From assembly GCF_000423125.1 (NCBI RefSeq), contig NZ_AUHJ01000013.1, positions 1 through 64,000 on the forward strand: a DNA stretch of 64,000 nucleotides, written 5' to 3'. Each line of letters begins with the position of its first letter. Positions within the stretch are counted from its first letter, which is position 1. Below, in pieces: positions 52,998-62,966 of this stretch. The position numbers were made by a program, and so were the translations under genes. The notes under the pieces are model-generated. The model made no database searches. It saw nothing but the letters and a program-made list of their open reading frames with translations, and was not told the DNA's origin. This DNA is from Haliea salexigens DSM 19537 (GTDB taxonomy: Bacteria; Pseudomonadota; Gammaproteobacteria; Pseudomonadales; Halieaceae).

Positions 52998-53660
52998 GTG
53001 CCTGTGCAGCGTCCGGTGCCAACCCCTCGACGTCGCGGTCGCCCCGCGAAGATCAGCCGCGAGAAAGTCATCGAGGCGGTGCTGTTGCTGCTGGAGGACG
53101 CTGCGCCCGATGAAGTGAGCATGGCGGACGTCGCGGCGCAGCTCAAGGTGCCGGTCATGTCGCTGTACAACCACTACCCGAACACCAGCGAGCTGCTGCA
53201 ATCGGTAGCCGACCACACCTTCGGGCTGTTTCGCATGCCTGCCCTGCGCAGTGGCGCCCCCTGGCAGGATGAGTTGCTGGCCTGGCTGCGGGCGCTGGCC
53301 CGCCACTGCCAGCGCTACCCCGTCGCACTGCGCATGATTTCCATCGAAGGCCGGGCCACTCCGGCCTACCAGCGTATCGTGACACCGCTGCTGCACGTGC
53401 TGGAGTCATTGCAGCTCGACGAGCAGCGCGCGGCCCTGTTGTTGGCCTGGGTGACCAGCCAGGCTATGGGGCTTATCTACATCGAGGACTTTGCCGAACC
53501 TGCGCGCCGGCTGGCGCCGCCCGGGCTGTCAGCGGACCAGGCCGATGCGGGCTGGCTCGCTGGCGTGGGCGCCGCACTGCCCGACATCCGGCGTGAAGCG
53601 GTGCTCGAGCTGGGCTTCCGTTCGATCATAGCGGTGTTGGAGGAAGAAGCCGGAAAATAA
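52998..53660 (+). CDS. TetR-family transcriptional regulator
   Basis: 220 aa, GTG start three bases after parC. N-terminal HTH (ISREKVIEAVLLLLED, SMADVAAQLKVPVMSLYNHYPN) and an all-helical ligand domain. It probably controls the amidohydrolase and SDR genes that follow, since all three are absent from the conserved parC-serB context (inference). Confidence 0.9.
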   Translation: MPVQRPVPTPRRRGRPAKISREKVIEAVLLLLEDAAPDEVSMADVAAQLKVPVMSLYNHYPNTSELLQSVADHTFGLFRMPALRSGAPWQDELLAWLRALARHCQRYPVALRMISIEGRATPAYQRIVTPLLHVLESLQLDEQRAALLLAWVTSQAMGLIYIEDFAEPARRLAPPGLSADQADAGWLAGVGAALPDIRREAVLELGFRSIIAVLEEEAGK

Positions 53661-53780
53661 TTATGGAAAGTATTATTAAAAATAACTAGACTGTTTGTCA
53701 GCGCGGTCGACTTTGCCTCGACAGCTCAGCGTCCGCGACCCTCCTGATTCGATAAATAAAGTAAAGAGGCGGTGACAACA

Positions 53781-55514
53781 ATGAGCAAGACACTGATTCG
53801 CAATGGTACTGTGGTAGACGGCACGGGGGCTGCGGGGTTCGCAGCGGACGTACGCGTGCACGACGGGGTAATCGCAGAAGTGGCACCGGGCCTGACGCCC
53901 GCCGCCGATGAGACGGTTGTGGACGCCACCGGTTGCATTGTTTCCCCCGGATTTATTGAAAGCCACACTCACTTTGACGGCGCCATGTGGTGGGACGAAG
54001 AACTCGACCCCCTCCCCGGCTACGGTGTCACATCGCTGATTATGGGTAACTGTGGTTTTTCCGTCGCTCCGGTGTCCGATGACGAGGCCGCCCGGCGCGA
54101 GGTTGTCGGTATCTTCTCTTTCTTTGAAGACATCCCTGAACAGCCGTTTCTCAAATCACTGCCCTGGGACTGGCGCAGCTGGCCCGAGTATCGCGATTCC
54201 ATGGTGCGCAACGTGAAGCTGCCAGCCAACTACGCGGCATTCTGCGGTCACATCGCCCTGCGTCTTGCTGTAATGGGTCTCGAGGCCTGGGACCGTGCGG
54301 CAACGCCGGCCGAAGTGGAGCAGATGTGTGCGTTGCTGGATGAGGCGTTGGCGGCCGGCGCACTGGGCATGTCCACCAACCTTTTCGACCATGACGGCCA
54401 GGACCGCCCCGTGCCCTCACTGAAGGCGGACGACCACGAATTGCAGTCATTGATGGCGGTGATCAGCCGGCACCCCGGAAGCACCTTGCAGGTGATCGTC
54501 GATACCTTCCGCAACATGACCGCGCCGGACACCATGCGCCGCATCGCCAAGCTCTCCGAAGGCATGCCGCTGCGCGTGCAGTGGGCGGGTTTGCCCACGC
54601 TGGTCTTCCAGCGCGACATGATGGGTATCCAGGCGCCGCTGGTGGAGCTGCATGAGCAGTTCAAGCGTGAGGGGCGCGACTTCTGGACGGGCTATGCCCA
54701 CATCGCGGTGACATCAACCATGAGCGTGCAGAGCTCCCTGATCTTCGCACAGTCCAACGACTACGTGTGGCACGAGGTGGTCACCGCCGAGGGCGATGCC
54801 GCCAAGGAAGCTGTGCTGCGTGACCCCGACTGGCGCGCGCGAGCCCGCGAATCCTGGGACACCAAGGCGTTCGAGTTTTCGCCCTTCCCGGAAGGTCGCG
54901 CTGCGCACCTGTTGCTCATGAACTCGGACAATGGGGTGGGTCCCACGCACCTCACCCTGGGTGAATACCAGGAGCAGATTGGCGCCCCGCACCCCTCTGA
55001 CGCGATGGCGGAATGGCTGCTGGCCAATGGCCTCCAATCCACCGTTACCATGCCCCCGTTCGAGTGCGATCGCGACATGGTGTTGAGCCTGATGCGCGAC
55101 CCCTACTCAGTCGGCAATATCAGCGACGCCGGTGCACACGGTCAGATGCTCTGCGGTGGGGGTGAGAACGTCAAGCTGTTCACCGATTTCGTGCGTTCGG
55201 GTGACCTGACGGTGGAAGAAGCGGTCTACATCCAGACCGGCAAGCTCGCCAACCACTTCGGTTTCCATGATCGCGGTGTACTGCAGGCTGGCAAGCGCGC
55301 CGACCTCACGGTTTTCAACCTCGATGAGGTGCAGGAACGCGAAATGAAGCGGGTATACGACGTGCCTGACGGCAAAGGCGGCTTCACCTGGCGCTGGAGC
55401 CGCGATGCGGCGCCGATGCGCATGACCATGGTCAACGGTGAAGTCACGTTCGACGGACAACAGAGCACGCCGGCCCGGCCCGGCGAAATGCTGGCGCCCA
55501 GCGTCGCCGCGTAA
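53781..55514 (+). CDS. Amidohydrolase of the N-acyl-D-amino-acid deacylase type
   Basis: 577 aa from ATG 53781 (GTG 53772 possible). Starts LIRNGTVVDGTGAAGFAADV, metal site PGFIESHTHFDGAMWWD, then LIMGNCGFSVAPV; late SDAGAHGQMLCGGG and the returning beta-sandwich (QAGKRADLTVFNLDEV). Such enzymes hydrolyse N-acyl-D-amino acids or related amides; the long members in marine bacteria are of unknown specificity. The upstream 120 bp after tetR are AT-rich and may carry the promoter. Confidence 0.88.
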   Translation: MSKTLIRNGTVVDGTGAAGFAADVRVHDGVIAEVAPGLTPAADETVVDATGCIVSPGFIESHTHFDGAMWWDEELDPLPGYGVTSLIMGNCGFSVAPVSDDEAARREVVGIFSFFEDIPEQPFLKSLPWDWRSWPEYRDSMVRNVKLPANYAAFCGHIALRLAVMGLEAWDRAATPAEVEQMCALLDEALAAGALGMSTNLFDHDGQDRPVPSLKADDHELQSLMAVISRHPGSTLQVIVDTFRNMTAPDTMRRIAKLSEGMPLRVQWAGLPTLVFQRDMMGIQAPLVELHEQFKREGRDFWTGYAHIAVTSTMSVQSSLIFAQSNDYVWHEVVTAEGDAAKEAVLRDPDWRARARESWDTKAFEFSPFPEGRAAHLLLMNSDNGVGPTHLTLGEYQEQIGAPHPSDAMAEWLLANGLQSTVTMPPFECDRDMVLSLMRDPYSVGNISDAGAHGQMLCGGGENVKLFTDFVRSGDLTVEEAVYIQTGKLANHFGFHDRGVLQAGKRADLTVFNLDEVQEREMKRVYDVPDGKGGFTWRWSRDAAPMRMTMVNGEVTFDGQQSTPARPGEMLAPSVAA

Positions 55515-55641
55515 TCTCCCGCGGGCGGCGGGTGCGCGCAGTCTGCCCCCGCCATTTTTCGTTCGCCATCACCTGAACGGGGGGTCACAGCGGCCCCTCG
55601 TCCCGCTATTCTGAGATATCAGCTTCCGGAGAGCACAGCCA

Positions 55642-56373
55642 ATGCAACGATTTAGCGGCAAGACCGTCATCATCACCGGCGCCGCCCAGGGGATGGGCGC
55701 CAATCACGTACGCCGTTTTGTGGCTGAAGGCGCCAACGTTCTGCTTACCGACGTGCAGGATGACGCCGGTGCGGCACTGGCTGCCGAATTAGGCCCACAG
55801 GCATCCTTTGTGCACCAGGATGTGTCCAGCGAGGCCGACTGGGATGCCGTAGTCGCCGCAGCGACTGAGCAGTTTGGCCGCATTGATGTGCTGGTGAATA
55901 ATGCTGCCCTGTATTTCTCCTGCCCGGTGGACGAGGTGGAGCCAGAGCGGGTGCGCAGGCTTCTCGACGTGAATGTTTTCGGCAGCTGGTTGGGGATCAG
56001 CAAGGTGGCAGTGGTGATGAAGGCGCAGGGCACGGGCGGTGCCATCGTCAACCTGTCATCCCTGGCCGGCATCCGCGGCATTCCCACGCTAGCCATTTAC
56101 GGTGCCTCCAAGGCCGCGATACGGGGCCTCACCCAGGCCGCCGCCCATGACCTGGGGCCAGCCGGCATTCGGGTCAATGCGGTGCTGCCAGGCGCCGTGG
56201 CGGATACGGGGATGTTTTCGGGTGGCACACCGGAGCAGATGCAGGCGATTCCGCTGCAGCGTCCCGCGAGCCTGGACGAGATATCCACGCTGGTGCTGTT
56301 TCTGGCATCGGACGACGCCAGCTACATCACGGGTGCGGATCACACTATCGACGGTGGGCGCAGCCTCTGGTGA
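55642..56373 (+). CDS. Short-chain dehydrogenase/reductase
   Basis: 243 aa classical SDR: cofactor loop TGAAQGMGANHV, NNAAL, catalytic Ser in VNLSSLAGIRG, Tyr/Lys in YGASKAAIRG, and DHTIDGGRSLW at the end. The Asp after beta-2 (LLTDVQ) suggests NAD rather than NADP. It resembles 3-alpha/20-beta-hydroxysteroid-type enzymes, but the substrate cannot be read. It follows the amidohydrolase by 127 bp. Confidence 0.9.
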   Translation: MQRFSGKTVIITGAAQGMGANHVRRFVAEGANVLLTDVQDDAGAALAAELGPQASFVHQDVSSEADWDAVVAAATEQFGRIDVLVNNAALYFSCPVDEVEPERVRRLLDVNVFGSWLGISKVAVVMKAQGTGGAIVNLSSLAGIRGIPTLAIYGASKAAIRGLTQAAAHDLGPAGIRVNAVLPGAVADTGMFSGGTPEQMQAIPLQRPASLDEISTLVLFLASDDASYITGADHTIDGGRSLW

Positions 56374-56386
56374 GGGGCGAGCCGGG

Positions 56387-57634
56387 TTAGAGTGGGTTGC
56401 CCAGGCGCTTGAGCGTCAGCCGCAGCTGCCGCTCAAGCAGGTCGTCGTAAGGGTTCAGAAATTCTTCCAGAATGGCATAGTCGCTGAGTTCGCTGGGGCG
56501 TTGCTCCAGCCGGCTGCTGACGTCGATGTCCTCACACGCGCCAGGTGAGAGCATGACCTGCGGTGGCTTGCTGGCGCACAGGGTCTGCAGCTCGTCGAGG
56601 GTAGACTGGATATACAGCCCCGGGTAAATGTCGGTCTCATCACCTCGCCCCAGTTCGCTCTGGCCGACCGCCATGGCCATCCCCAGCGACAGGCTCATTT
56701 TCTTCTCCACGGCCTTGCTGACGTTGCGCACCAGCCACGCGCAGCAGGCCGCCCTGAAGGTCGCGCTGCCGCCGTTGCTGCTGCCGCTGAAAAAAACCGC
56801 CAAACCGAATTGCCGCACGACCTGCAAGTGGCCGCCATAAAAACCCGCGGCGGCATAGACAATCTGGTGCAGGCGGTCGGTGTAGCGGTGCAGGGACGCC
56901 TCGTCCAGCGTATCGATGTAGTCAGCCAGGCTGATCAGGTGCAGGTAGAGCACGGCGGTGTCGCGATAGTTGGCGGGGTTTGACCCCGTGCCGGTGCGTG
57001 CTCGCAGCAGGTCCATGGGCAGGGCGTTGATGTGGTGCTGCAATTGCAGCAGTTCGTTGGCGGGCAGTGCTGTTTTGCTGTTTTCCTCCAGTGCAATACT
57101 CCGTGCCTGCCGTTGCAGGCGACTGGCAAGCAAGGCCAGCGCCGCCTTGCGGGTGAACGCATAGACAATGAGACTGAGCACAATGGAGAGCCCGAACAGG
57201 CTCAGCAGAAAGCGTATACGGGCGGTTTCCGCCACCGCCGTGCTCAGCGTGATGACCACTTCTCCGGCCACATCGGGGCCGATCAGGACGGGCGCTCGAT
57301 AGTCCGCGAGGAATTCGCCGTCGATCTCCCCGGCCTCACCGAGTGCCCGCCCTTCCACATCAAAAATGGCAACCTTGCCGGCGGAGGAGGACTCGACAAA
57401 CCGATGCAGCGAGGCGGCCACATTGAGCAGGTCGCCGGTTTCCAACGCAACGCCGATCCGTCGGGAAATTTGCTGCGCCAGCGCATCGCCGAATTCCGCC
57501 TGCTGTACTTTCTGCATGTGGCGGCTGGAGGTGGCCGCCAGGGCAACCAGCGCCAGGCTGATGAGCAGGCAACCCAGCCCGGCGATCAGTGCCAATTGAT
57601 GGCTGAGGCTTGCGTCGCGGAATCGATTGCTCAC
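56387..57634 (-). CDS. YtjB/Smp (AhpA)-like membrane protein divergent from serB
   Basis: 415 aa from GTG 57634; the frame upstream runs opposite serB. Helix 1 LALIAGLGCLLISLALVALA, a periplasmic loop of about 120 residues (FGDALAQQISRRIGVALETG), helix 2 FLLSLFGLSIVLSLIVYAF, then a cytoplasmic part with a cyclase-like fold (ANYRDTAVLYLHLISLADYI). The position divergent from serB is that of E. coli smp/ytjB and its Pseudomonas counterpart. Function not established. Confidence 0.8.
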   Translation of the reverse strand: MSNRFRDASLSHQLALIAGLGCLLISLALVALAATSSRHMQKVQQAEFGDALAQQISRRIGVALETGDLLNVAASLHRFVESSSAGKVAIFDVEGRALGEAGEIDGEFLADYRAPVLIGPDVAGEVVITLSTAVAETARIRFLLSLFGLSIVLSLIVYAFTRKAALALLASRLQRQARSIALEENSKTALPANELLQLQHHINALPMDLLRARTGTGSNPANYRDTAVLYLHLISLADYIDTLDEASLHRYTDRLHQIVYAAAGFYGGHLQVVRQFGLAVFFSGSSNGGSATFRAACCAWLVRNVSKAVEKKMSLSLGMAMAVGQSELGRGDETDIYPGLYIQSTLDELQTLCASKPPQVMLSPGACEDIDVSSRLEQRPSELSDYAILEEFLNPYDDLLERQLRLTLKRLGNPL

Positions 57635-57764
57635 GCGCTGTGGCTTCCCTGTCGGTAAAGTGGCGAGTATAAACCAAGCCTGCGGTTGCTGCGCGCAGCG
57701 GTTTCGCCGCACACGGTGCAGGGTTAGAATACTGCGCTCTGCAGCCAGCCGGACCCGCCAACTC

Positions 57765-59003
57765 GTGAACGATATCGTCCTGATTACCCTCTCCGGTGCG
57801 GATAAGCCGGGCATTACCGCCGGGGTCTCCGGGTTGCTCGCCGAGTACGCGGTGAATGTGCTGGATATCGGGCAGGCGGTCATTCACGCCACGCTCTCCA
57901 TGGGGCTGCTGCTGGAAATTCCCACGGGCGCGGCGCGCAAGGATATCGAGAGCGCGTTGCAGGCGTTCGCGGCCAGCCAGCAACTGCAGCTGCGCTGGGA
58001 GCAGGTTGCGGCGGACAGCTACGGTGACTGGGTGGCGGCACAGGGCCGTGCCCGCTATATCACCACACTGCTGGCACGGAAAATCACGGCTGACCAGTTG
58101 GCGCGTGTGAGTGCGGTTTTTTCGCGCCACGGCTTGGGTATCGATGGTATTTCACGGTTGTCCGGGCGTATTCCGCTGGGTGAACTCCCGCCGTTGAGCA
58201 AGGCCTGCGTAGAGTTTTCACTACGCGGCAGCGTGCCCGATGTGGCCGCGTTCCGGCGTGAGTTGCTGGAAGTGGCCAGCGCGCTGGAGGTGGACCTCGC
58301 CTTCCAGGAAGACAACATGTACCGCCGCAACCGGCGCCTCGTTGCCTTTGACATGGACTCCACCTTGATTGAGGCCGAGGTGATCGACGAACTGGCACGC
58401 CTGGCGGGTGTTGGCGAGCAGGTCAGTGCAATTACCGAGCGCGCAATGCGAGGCGAGCTGGATTTCGCAGCCAGCTTTCGCGAACGGGTCGCCCTGCTCA
58501 AGGGCCTGCCCGAATCTGCGCTTGAAGAGGTTGCCGCGAACCTGCGCATTACCGAAGGGGCGCGTCATCTCATCGCTACCCTGCGCGCGCTGGGCTACAA
58601 GACGGCGATACTCTCGGGTGGCTTTACCTACTTTGCCCACTGGTTGCAGCAGCAGCTCGGCATCGACTACGTGCACGCCAATGAACTGGATATTGCGCAG
58701 GGTGTGGTCACCGGTAACGTCAGCGGTGTGATCGTTGATGGTGAGCGCAAGGCCGCATTGCTACGCCAGCTGGCGATGCGAGAGGGCATCGACCTGCAGC
58801 AGGTCATCGCTGTGGGTGACGGCGCCAACGACCTGCCCATGCTGAGTATCGCGGGGCTGGGCATTGCTTTTCGCGCCAAGCCGCTGGTGCAGCAGTCAGC
58901 GGAGCAGTCCATATCCACCCTGGGCCTGGATGCGATCCTCTATCTGTTGGGCATTTCCGACCGTTACCAGCCCGCCGCGGTGTCAGATATCCGACCAGAT
59001 TGA
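57765..59003 (+). CDS. serB: Phosphoserine phosphatase
   Basis: 412 aa from GTG 57765. Two N-terminal ACT domains (LSGADKPGITAGVSG and RHGLGIDGISRLSG regions) and a HAD domain with nucleophile DMDSTLIEAEVIDELA, ILSGGFTYFA and VGDGANDLPML. Last step of serine synthesis. ACT domains indicate allosteric control. The 3' end overlaps the convergent PilZ gene by 21 bases. Confidence 0.97.
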   Translation: MNDIVLITLSGADKPGITAGVSGLLAEYAVNVLDIGQAVIHATLSMGLLLEIPTGAARKDIESALQAFAASQQLQLRWEQVAADSYGDWVAAQGRARYITTLLARKITADQLARVSAVFSRHGLGIDGISRLSGRIPLGELPPLSKACVEFSLRGSVPDVAAFRRELLEVASALEVDLAFQEDNMYRRNRRLVAFDMDSTLIEAEVIDELARLAGVGEQVSAITERAMRGELDFAASFRERVALLKGLPESALEEVAANLRITEGARHLIATLRALGYKTAILSGGFTYFAHWLQQQLGIDYVHANELDIAQGVVTGNVSGVIVDGERKAALLRQLAMREGIDLQQVIAVGDGANDLPMLSIAGLGIAFRAKPLVQQSAEQSISTLGLDAILYLLGISDRYQPAAVSDIRPD

Positions 59004-60824
59004 GTGGAAAGGCGAGGCTGGCAAGCCGCGCGCTTCTTTCACTTCCTCGGCCTGGCCTGCCGCCGCCTCCCGGAATTCGAACTGGCTGTAGGCACCCGTG
59101 GCAGCCACCAGGCGCTGCAGGCGCACGTTGCGTGTGGCTCCGTGGTGCAGCAGCGTCAGCCCCTGGCCTTCGCGGAAACCACTGCGCGGTGTAATCAATG
59201 TGGGGGGTTGGGCTACCAGCTTGATTTCCGGCAGCAGCAACACGCGAATGGGCTCGGACAATCCGCTCTCGGCGTGTATTCGTGCGCCCCAGGGCTCCGC
59301 CGCCGGGCTCAACAGCTCCACTCCGACCAGCGTGCTCTTGCCTTCCAGCTGGCTCACCCAGCGAATGGTCGCCAGAACCCAGTTGGGGTGGTCATCCTCG
59401 CGCACGCAGATCAGGTCACCACTGCGTATGATGCCAGGCGGGCTTTCCTCCCAGGCCAGGCAGTAGCCGCCAGGGCTGGCGTTGATGGATTTGATGCTGT
59501 ACTCGCGAAAACGCTCGGCATCCGCCATGGGTGCGTTGTCGTCTTCTCTCAGCAATCGCGCGCGGGTGCCGGGGTCCACGGCAATGTCGCCGCCCGCTTC
59601 GGGTGCGTCCGGCTGAGCCTGTTCCTCGCCACTGAAAATATCGTCCGGCGCGGCCTCCACCCACGGATCGCGACGTTTCTGTGCAACCAGGAATGGGTTG
59701 CCGGCAACGCGCTCGCCGGGCGGTGGCTGGTAGCCCTTGCCATGCAGTACCTCGGCGAAGTTCTGCCTGCCGGCGGAGAAGTAGTGGGCGTTGCTGAGTC
59801 CGAGTGTCACGTGCAGCTTCTGCTGCACCGGCGTGCGGTGGAAGTTGCGCATGCTGACCGAGGACAGGGCCTCAATCATGTGCAGCAGAATATGGTGGTG
59901 CAGCCGGACGTCCTTGTCGAACACCACATCGCGGCGCCCGTTTTCTTCCGACTCTGCCGCGATCGCGCGCAAGTGCACTACCAGCGCACTGGTATCCAGC
60001 AGGCGCATGCCGGCGGGTTGGTCGGCAAAACGCGGGCTTTTGGCGTAGGTGGGCGGCTGGTCGGCGTCAATATCGACGGCGAACAGGGCCTCTTCGTCCT
60101 CGCTGGTTTCCGCTTCCCCGCCCCATTCGAGCAGGCAGCGGAACATGGCGATCAGGTCGCCCTGGCGCACCTGGTTGGGCTTGCAGCAGGAGAGCAGCAG
60201 CGGGCGCAACCAGGTGGCCTGCACGGTGGTGATGCCCTCGTGGCCATCATCGACGCGCAGACGTGTGAGGTGCTGCCGCTCCGCCAGGTGATACAGTTGG
60301 TGCAGCGTCTGCCAGGCGCGGTTCTCACCGGGCTGGTAGAGCAGGAAATGCTGGAAAATCTTTCCCGCCGTGAGGTCAATGGCACGCTGCAGTGCCTCGC
60401 ACATCAGCCTCGCCGGGTTCACGCCGACCAGGGTGTCGCGGTCGCGCAGTGCGTGCACGGCAACCAACGTGTAGGCCGTGCTGGCGATCCCCAGCAGCTG
60501 ATCCGAGAGTTCCGCCAGCTGGCGCGGCTCGTCCGGCATGACCAGGGGCTGGTTGATGACCTTGCGCGAGAGGCTGGCGACGGCTACGTTCATATTGGGC
60601 CGAATTGCTTCGAGCACGGCGTAGCGCTCGGCGGCCGGCAGCACAACCCGGTTCAGTTCCCCGAGGATGATGACGAGCGTCTGGGCAACTTCGCGCGCGC
60701 TGGTCACCGGGAGCCCGGAGGCCCATTCGGCGGCATCGGCCCCGGTCAGCGGGAAATGGCTGAATGTGGTCAGATCCTGGCGCGGAATCCGCAGTTTTAC
60801 GGGTGCCTTGTCAGTCACGGTCAT
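58983..60824 (-). CDS. PilZ-type / DUF1631-like large cytoplasmic protein
   Basis: 613 aa, no membrane segments. Mostly helical N-terminal two thirds, and near the C-terminus (about 475-560) a PilZ-like strand set including [17 protein letters not shown], with an N-x-S-x-x-G variant of the c-di-GMP motif D-x-S-x-x-G. The same kind of gene neighbours serB in Pseudomonas near fimX. A role in c-di-GMP signalling is suggested by the domain and context, but nucleotide binding is uncertain because the motif is changed. Confidence 0.7.
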   Translation of the reverse strand: MTVTDKAPVKLRIPRQDLTTFSHFPLTGADAAEWASGLPVTSAREVAQTLVIILGELNRVVLPAAERYAVLEAIRPNMNVAVASLSRKVINQPLVMPDEPRQLAELSDQLLGIASTAYTLVAVHALRDRDTLVGVNPARLMCEALQRAIDLTAGKIFQHFLLYQPGENRAWQTLHQLYHLAERQHLTRLRVDDGHEGITTVQATWLRPLLLSCCKPNQVRQGDLIAMFRCLLEWGGEAETSEDEEALFAVDIDADQPPTYAKSPRFADQPAGMRLLDTSALVVHLRAIAAESEENGRRDVVFDKDVRLHHHILLHMIEALSSVSMRNFHRTPVQQKLHVTLGLSNAHYFSAGRQNFAEVLHGKGYQPPPGERVAGNPFLVAQKRRDPWVEAAPDDIFSGEEQAQPDAPEAGGDIAVDPGTRARLLREDDNAPMADAERFREYSIKSINASPGGYCLAWEESPPGIIRSGDLICVREDDHPNWVLATIRWVSQLEGKSTLVGVELLSPAAEPWGARIHAESGLSEPIRVLLLPEIKLVAQPPTLITPRSGFREGQGLTLLHHGATRNVRLQRLVAATGAYSQFEFREAAAGQAEEVKEARGLPASPFHSIWSDI

Positions 60825-60969
60825 GGCCTCCCATCACACCCTACCCTGTTCGTTAGCAAGCGCCACCAAGAGTAGCCCATCCGGGCAGGTAATCGCCACT
60901 GCAATATCGCCGGGAGCTGCAGGGTACGGTATCATTGCCGGCAAATTTTTCAGTAGTGTGATACCTGTT

Positions 60970-61539
60970 ATGGCGAACTTTTCCACCAATGAATTCCGGC
61001 CAGGCCTCAAGGTCATGCTGGATGGCGACCCCTGCAGCATTCTCGAAAACGAGTTTGTGAAACCCGGCAAAGGCCAGGCCTTCAACCGGGTGCGCATGCG
61101 TAACCTGAAAACAGGCCGGGTCTGGGAGCGCACGTTCAAGTCGGGCGAAAGTCTGGAAGGCGCTGACGTCATGGACCGGACCATGGAATACCTCTACACC
61201 GATGGTGAGTTCTGGTACTTCATGGAGCCCGACACCTTCGAGCAGCACCAGGCTGATGCCAAGGCAGTGGGTGATGCCTACCTCTGGCTGAAGGAGCAGG
61301 ACGGCTGCGAGGTCACACTCTACAACGGTACGCCGCTGTCAGTGGCACCGGCCAACTTCGTCGAGTTGGAGATTGTGGAAACCGATCCGGGCCTCAAGGG
61401 TGATACGGCGCAAGGCGGCAGCAAACCGGCCAAGCTGAGCACCGGGGCTGTGGTCAAGGTGCCGCTGTTTGTCACCACGGGCGAAGTGATTCGGGTGGAT
61501 ACCCGCACCGGTGAGTATCAGAACCGGGTCAGCAAGTAG
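60970..61539 (+). CDS. efp: Elongation factor P
   Basis: 189 aa from ATG 60970. [19 protein letters not shown], Lys34 in VKPGKGQAF (the residue that receives beta-lysine), [13 protein letters not shown], and C-terminal OB domain ending [18 protein letters not shown]. Relieves ribosome stalling at polyproline. It is followed 21 bases later by epmA, its modifying ligase, which confirms the lysylation type rather than rhamnosylation at Arg. Confidence 0.98.
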   Translation: MANFSTNEFRPGLKVMLDGDPCSILENEFVKPGKGQAFNRVRMRNLKTGRVWERTFKSGESLEGADVMDRTMEYLYTDGEFWYFMEPDTFEQHQADAKAVGDAYLWLKEQDGCEVTLYNGTPLSVAPANFVELEIVETDPGLKGDTAQGGSKPAKLSTGAVVKVPLFVTTGEVIRVDTRTGEYQNRVSK

Positions 61540-61560
61540 GCTACGTCCCCGGCGCAGCGG

Positions 61561-62520
61561 ATGAGTGACTGGCGGCCCGGTGCAGCGCTTGCGCAACTGC
61601 GCCAGCGCGCGCAGCTGCTGGCGCAGATTCGCGCTTTCTTTGCCGCTCGCGGCGTGCTCGAAGTCGAGACGCCCCTTCTTTGCTCCCGCGGCATTACCGA
61701 CCCCGCCATTGAGCCGCTGCTGGTGGAGCACGGGCAATCGCTGACCGACGCCCCGCGGTTTCTGCAAACCTCGCCCGAATACGCCATGAAGCGCCTGCTG
61801 GCGGCAGGCAGTGGCCCCATCTACCAGATCTGCAAGGCGTTTCGCGACGGTGAAGCCGGGCGCCGCCACAACCCCGAGTTCACCTTGCTGGAGTGGTATC
61901 GCCCGGGCATGGATCATCACGCGCTTATGGCGGAGGTGGCGGCACTGGTGTGCAGCTGCCTGGGTGAGCGGCCCTGGCAGGCGTTCACCTACCGGGAGCT
62001 GTTCCAGCGCTGCCTGCAGCTTGACCCGTTTACCGCCGATGTCGCTGCGCTGCAGCGCACAGCGCGCCAGCTGACCGACCCGGGCACCCTGGCCGGCGGG
62101 CGCGACCTGTGGCTGGACCTGTTGCTGACGCACGGTGTTGAGCCTTGGCTGGCGGGGCAGGGCCTGTGCTTTGTCTATGACTACCCGGCCAGTCAGGCCG
62201 CCCTCGCCCGGTTGGCGCAGCGCGATGGTCAGGTGGTGGGCGAGCGGTTCGAGCTGTATATCGACGGTGTGGAGGTGGCCAATGGTTACCACGAGCTGGA
62301 CGATGCGGTGGAGCAACGCGCCCGCTTCGAGGCGGACAATCGACAGCGCGCAGCGGCCAGCCAGCCCGAACGGCCGCTGGATGAGGCTTTACTGGCGGCG
62401 CTGGCGGCGGGCTTACCCGCGGTGAGCGGTGTTGCACTGGGGTTGGATCGGTTGCTGCTCCTGGCCAGCGGGGAAACCGATATACGGCGTCTACTGGCCT
62501 TTTCCTGGGAGCGATGCTGA
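61561..62520 (+). CDS. epmA: EF-P beta-lysylation ligase EpmA (GenX/PoxA)
   Basis: 319 aa, a class II LysRS core without the anticodon-binding domain. FFAARGVLEVETPLL (motif 1), FRDGEAGRRHNPEFTLLEWY (motif 2), GVALGLDRLLLLA (motif 3). Attaches (R)-beta-lysine to EF-P Lys34. The aminomutase EpmB is not in the window. Its 3' end overlaps the thioesterase gene by 30 bases. Confidence 0.96.
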   Translation: MSDWRPGAALAQLRQRAQLLAQIRAFFAARGVLEVETPLLCSRGITDPAIEPLLVEHGQSLTDAPRFLQTSPEYAMKRLLAAGSGPIYQICKAFRDGEAGRRHNPEFTLLEWYRPGMDHHALMAEVAALVCSCLGERPWQAFTYRELFQRCLQLDPFTADVAALQRTARQLTDPGTLAGGRDLWLDLLLTHGVEPWLAGQGLCFVYDYPASQAALARLAQRDGQVVGERFELYIDGVEVANGYHELDDAVEQRARFEADNRQRAAASQPERPLDEALLAALAAGLPAVSGVALGLDRLLLLASGETDIRRLLAFSWERC

Positions 62521-62964
62521 GGGCGCCGTGAGCACTGCCGGGCCGTAGCCGTCGATGAATTCTGCCGGCATGCGTCGGGGCCGTCCGCTGCTGATCTCGA
62601 TACAGGCAAAGCGCATCATGCCGCGCAACAGGGTGGCGCCATCCGCCGGGCGCTGGATCTGGAAGCGGCGTTCCATGGTCAGGCGTCGATCCCAACTGAC
62701 GATCCAGGTACCGGCAATCAGCTCATCACCTTCGCGCGAGGCCTGCAGGTAGTCGTATTCACTGTGGGTGATGGCCATGGCGCGGTCCAGCCGGCGATAG
62801 CTGTCCAGGTCCAGCCCCAGATGCACGGAGTGGGCCCAGGCCACCTGCTCGCACCACTTCACGTACACCGTGTTATTGGTGTGTTGCAGGCCGTCGATAT
62901 CCGCAGGCGCCACCTGTGTTGCCAGGGTGAAGGGCTGCGGATGATCCCACACCAGCTCCGCCAT
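62491..62964 (-). CDS. Hot-dog fold acyl-CoA thioesterase
   Basis: 157 aa from ATG 62964; the upstream frame overlaps nhaC. 4HBT/YbgC-FadM type: VAPADIDGLQHTNNTVYVKWCEQVAW with the catalytic Asp, then ITHSEYDYLQASREGDEL. Hydrolyses an acyl-CoA of unknown chain. It starts two bases after the nhaC stop, so it is probably cotranscribed. Confidence 0.88.
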   Translation of the reverse strand: MAELVWDHPQPFTLATQVAPADIDGLQHTNNTVYVKWCEQVAWAHSVHLGLDLDSYRRLDRAMAITHSEYDYLQASREGDELIAGTWIVSWDRRLTMERRFQIQRPADGATLLRGMMRFACIEISSGRPRRMPAEFIDGYGPAVLTAPSASLPGKGQ

Positions 62965-62966
62965 GC

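Noticed and set aside
59004..60875. 623-codon plus-strand frame opposite the PilZ gene
   Set aside because: Shadow frame. The opposite strand has the plausible protein, and efp has its own clear start at 60970.
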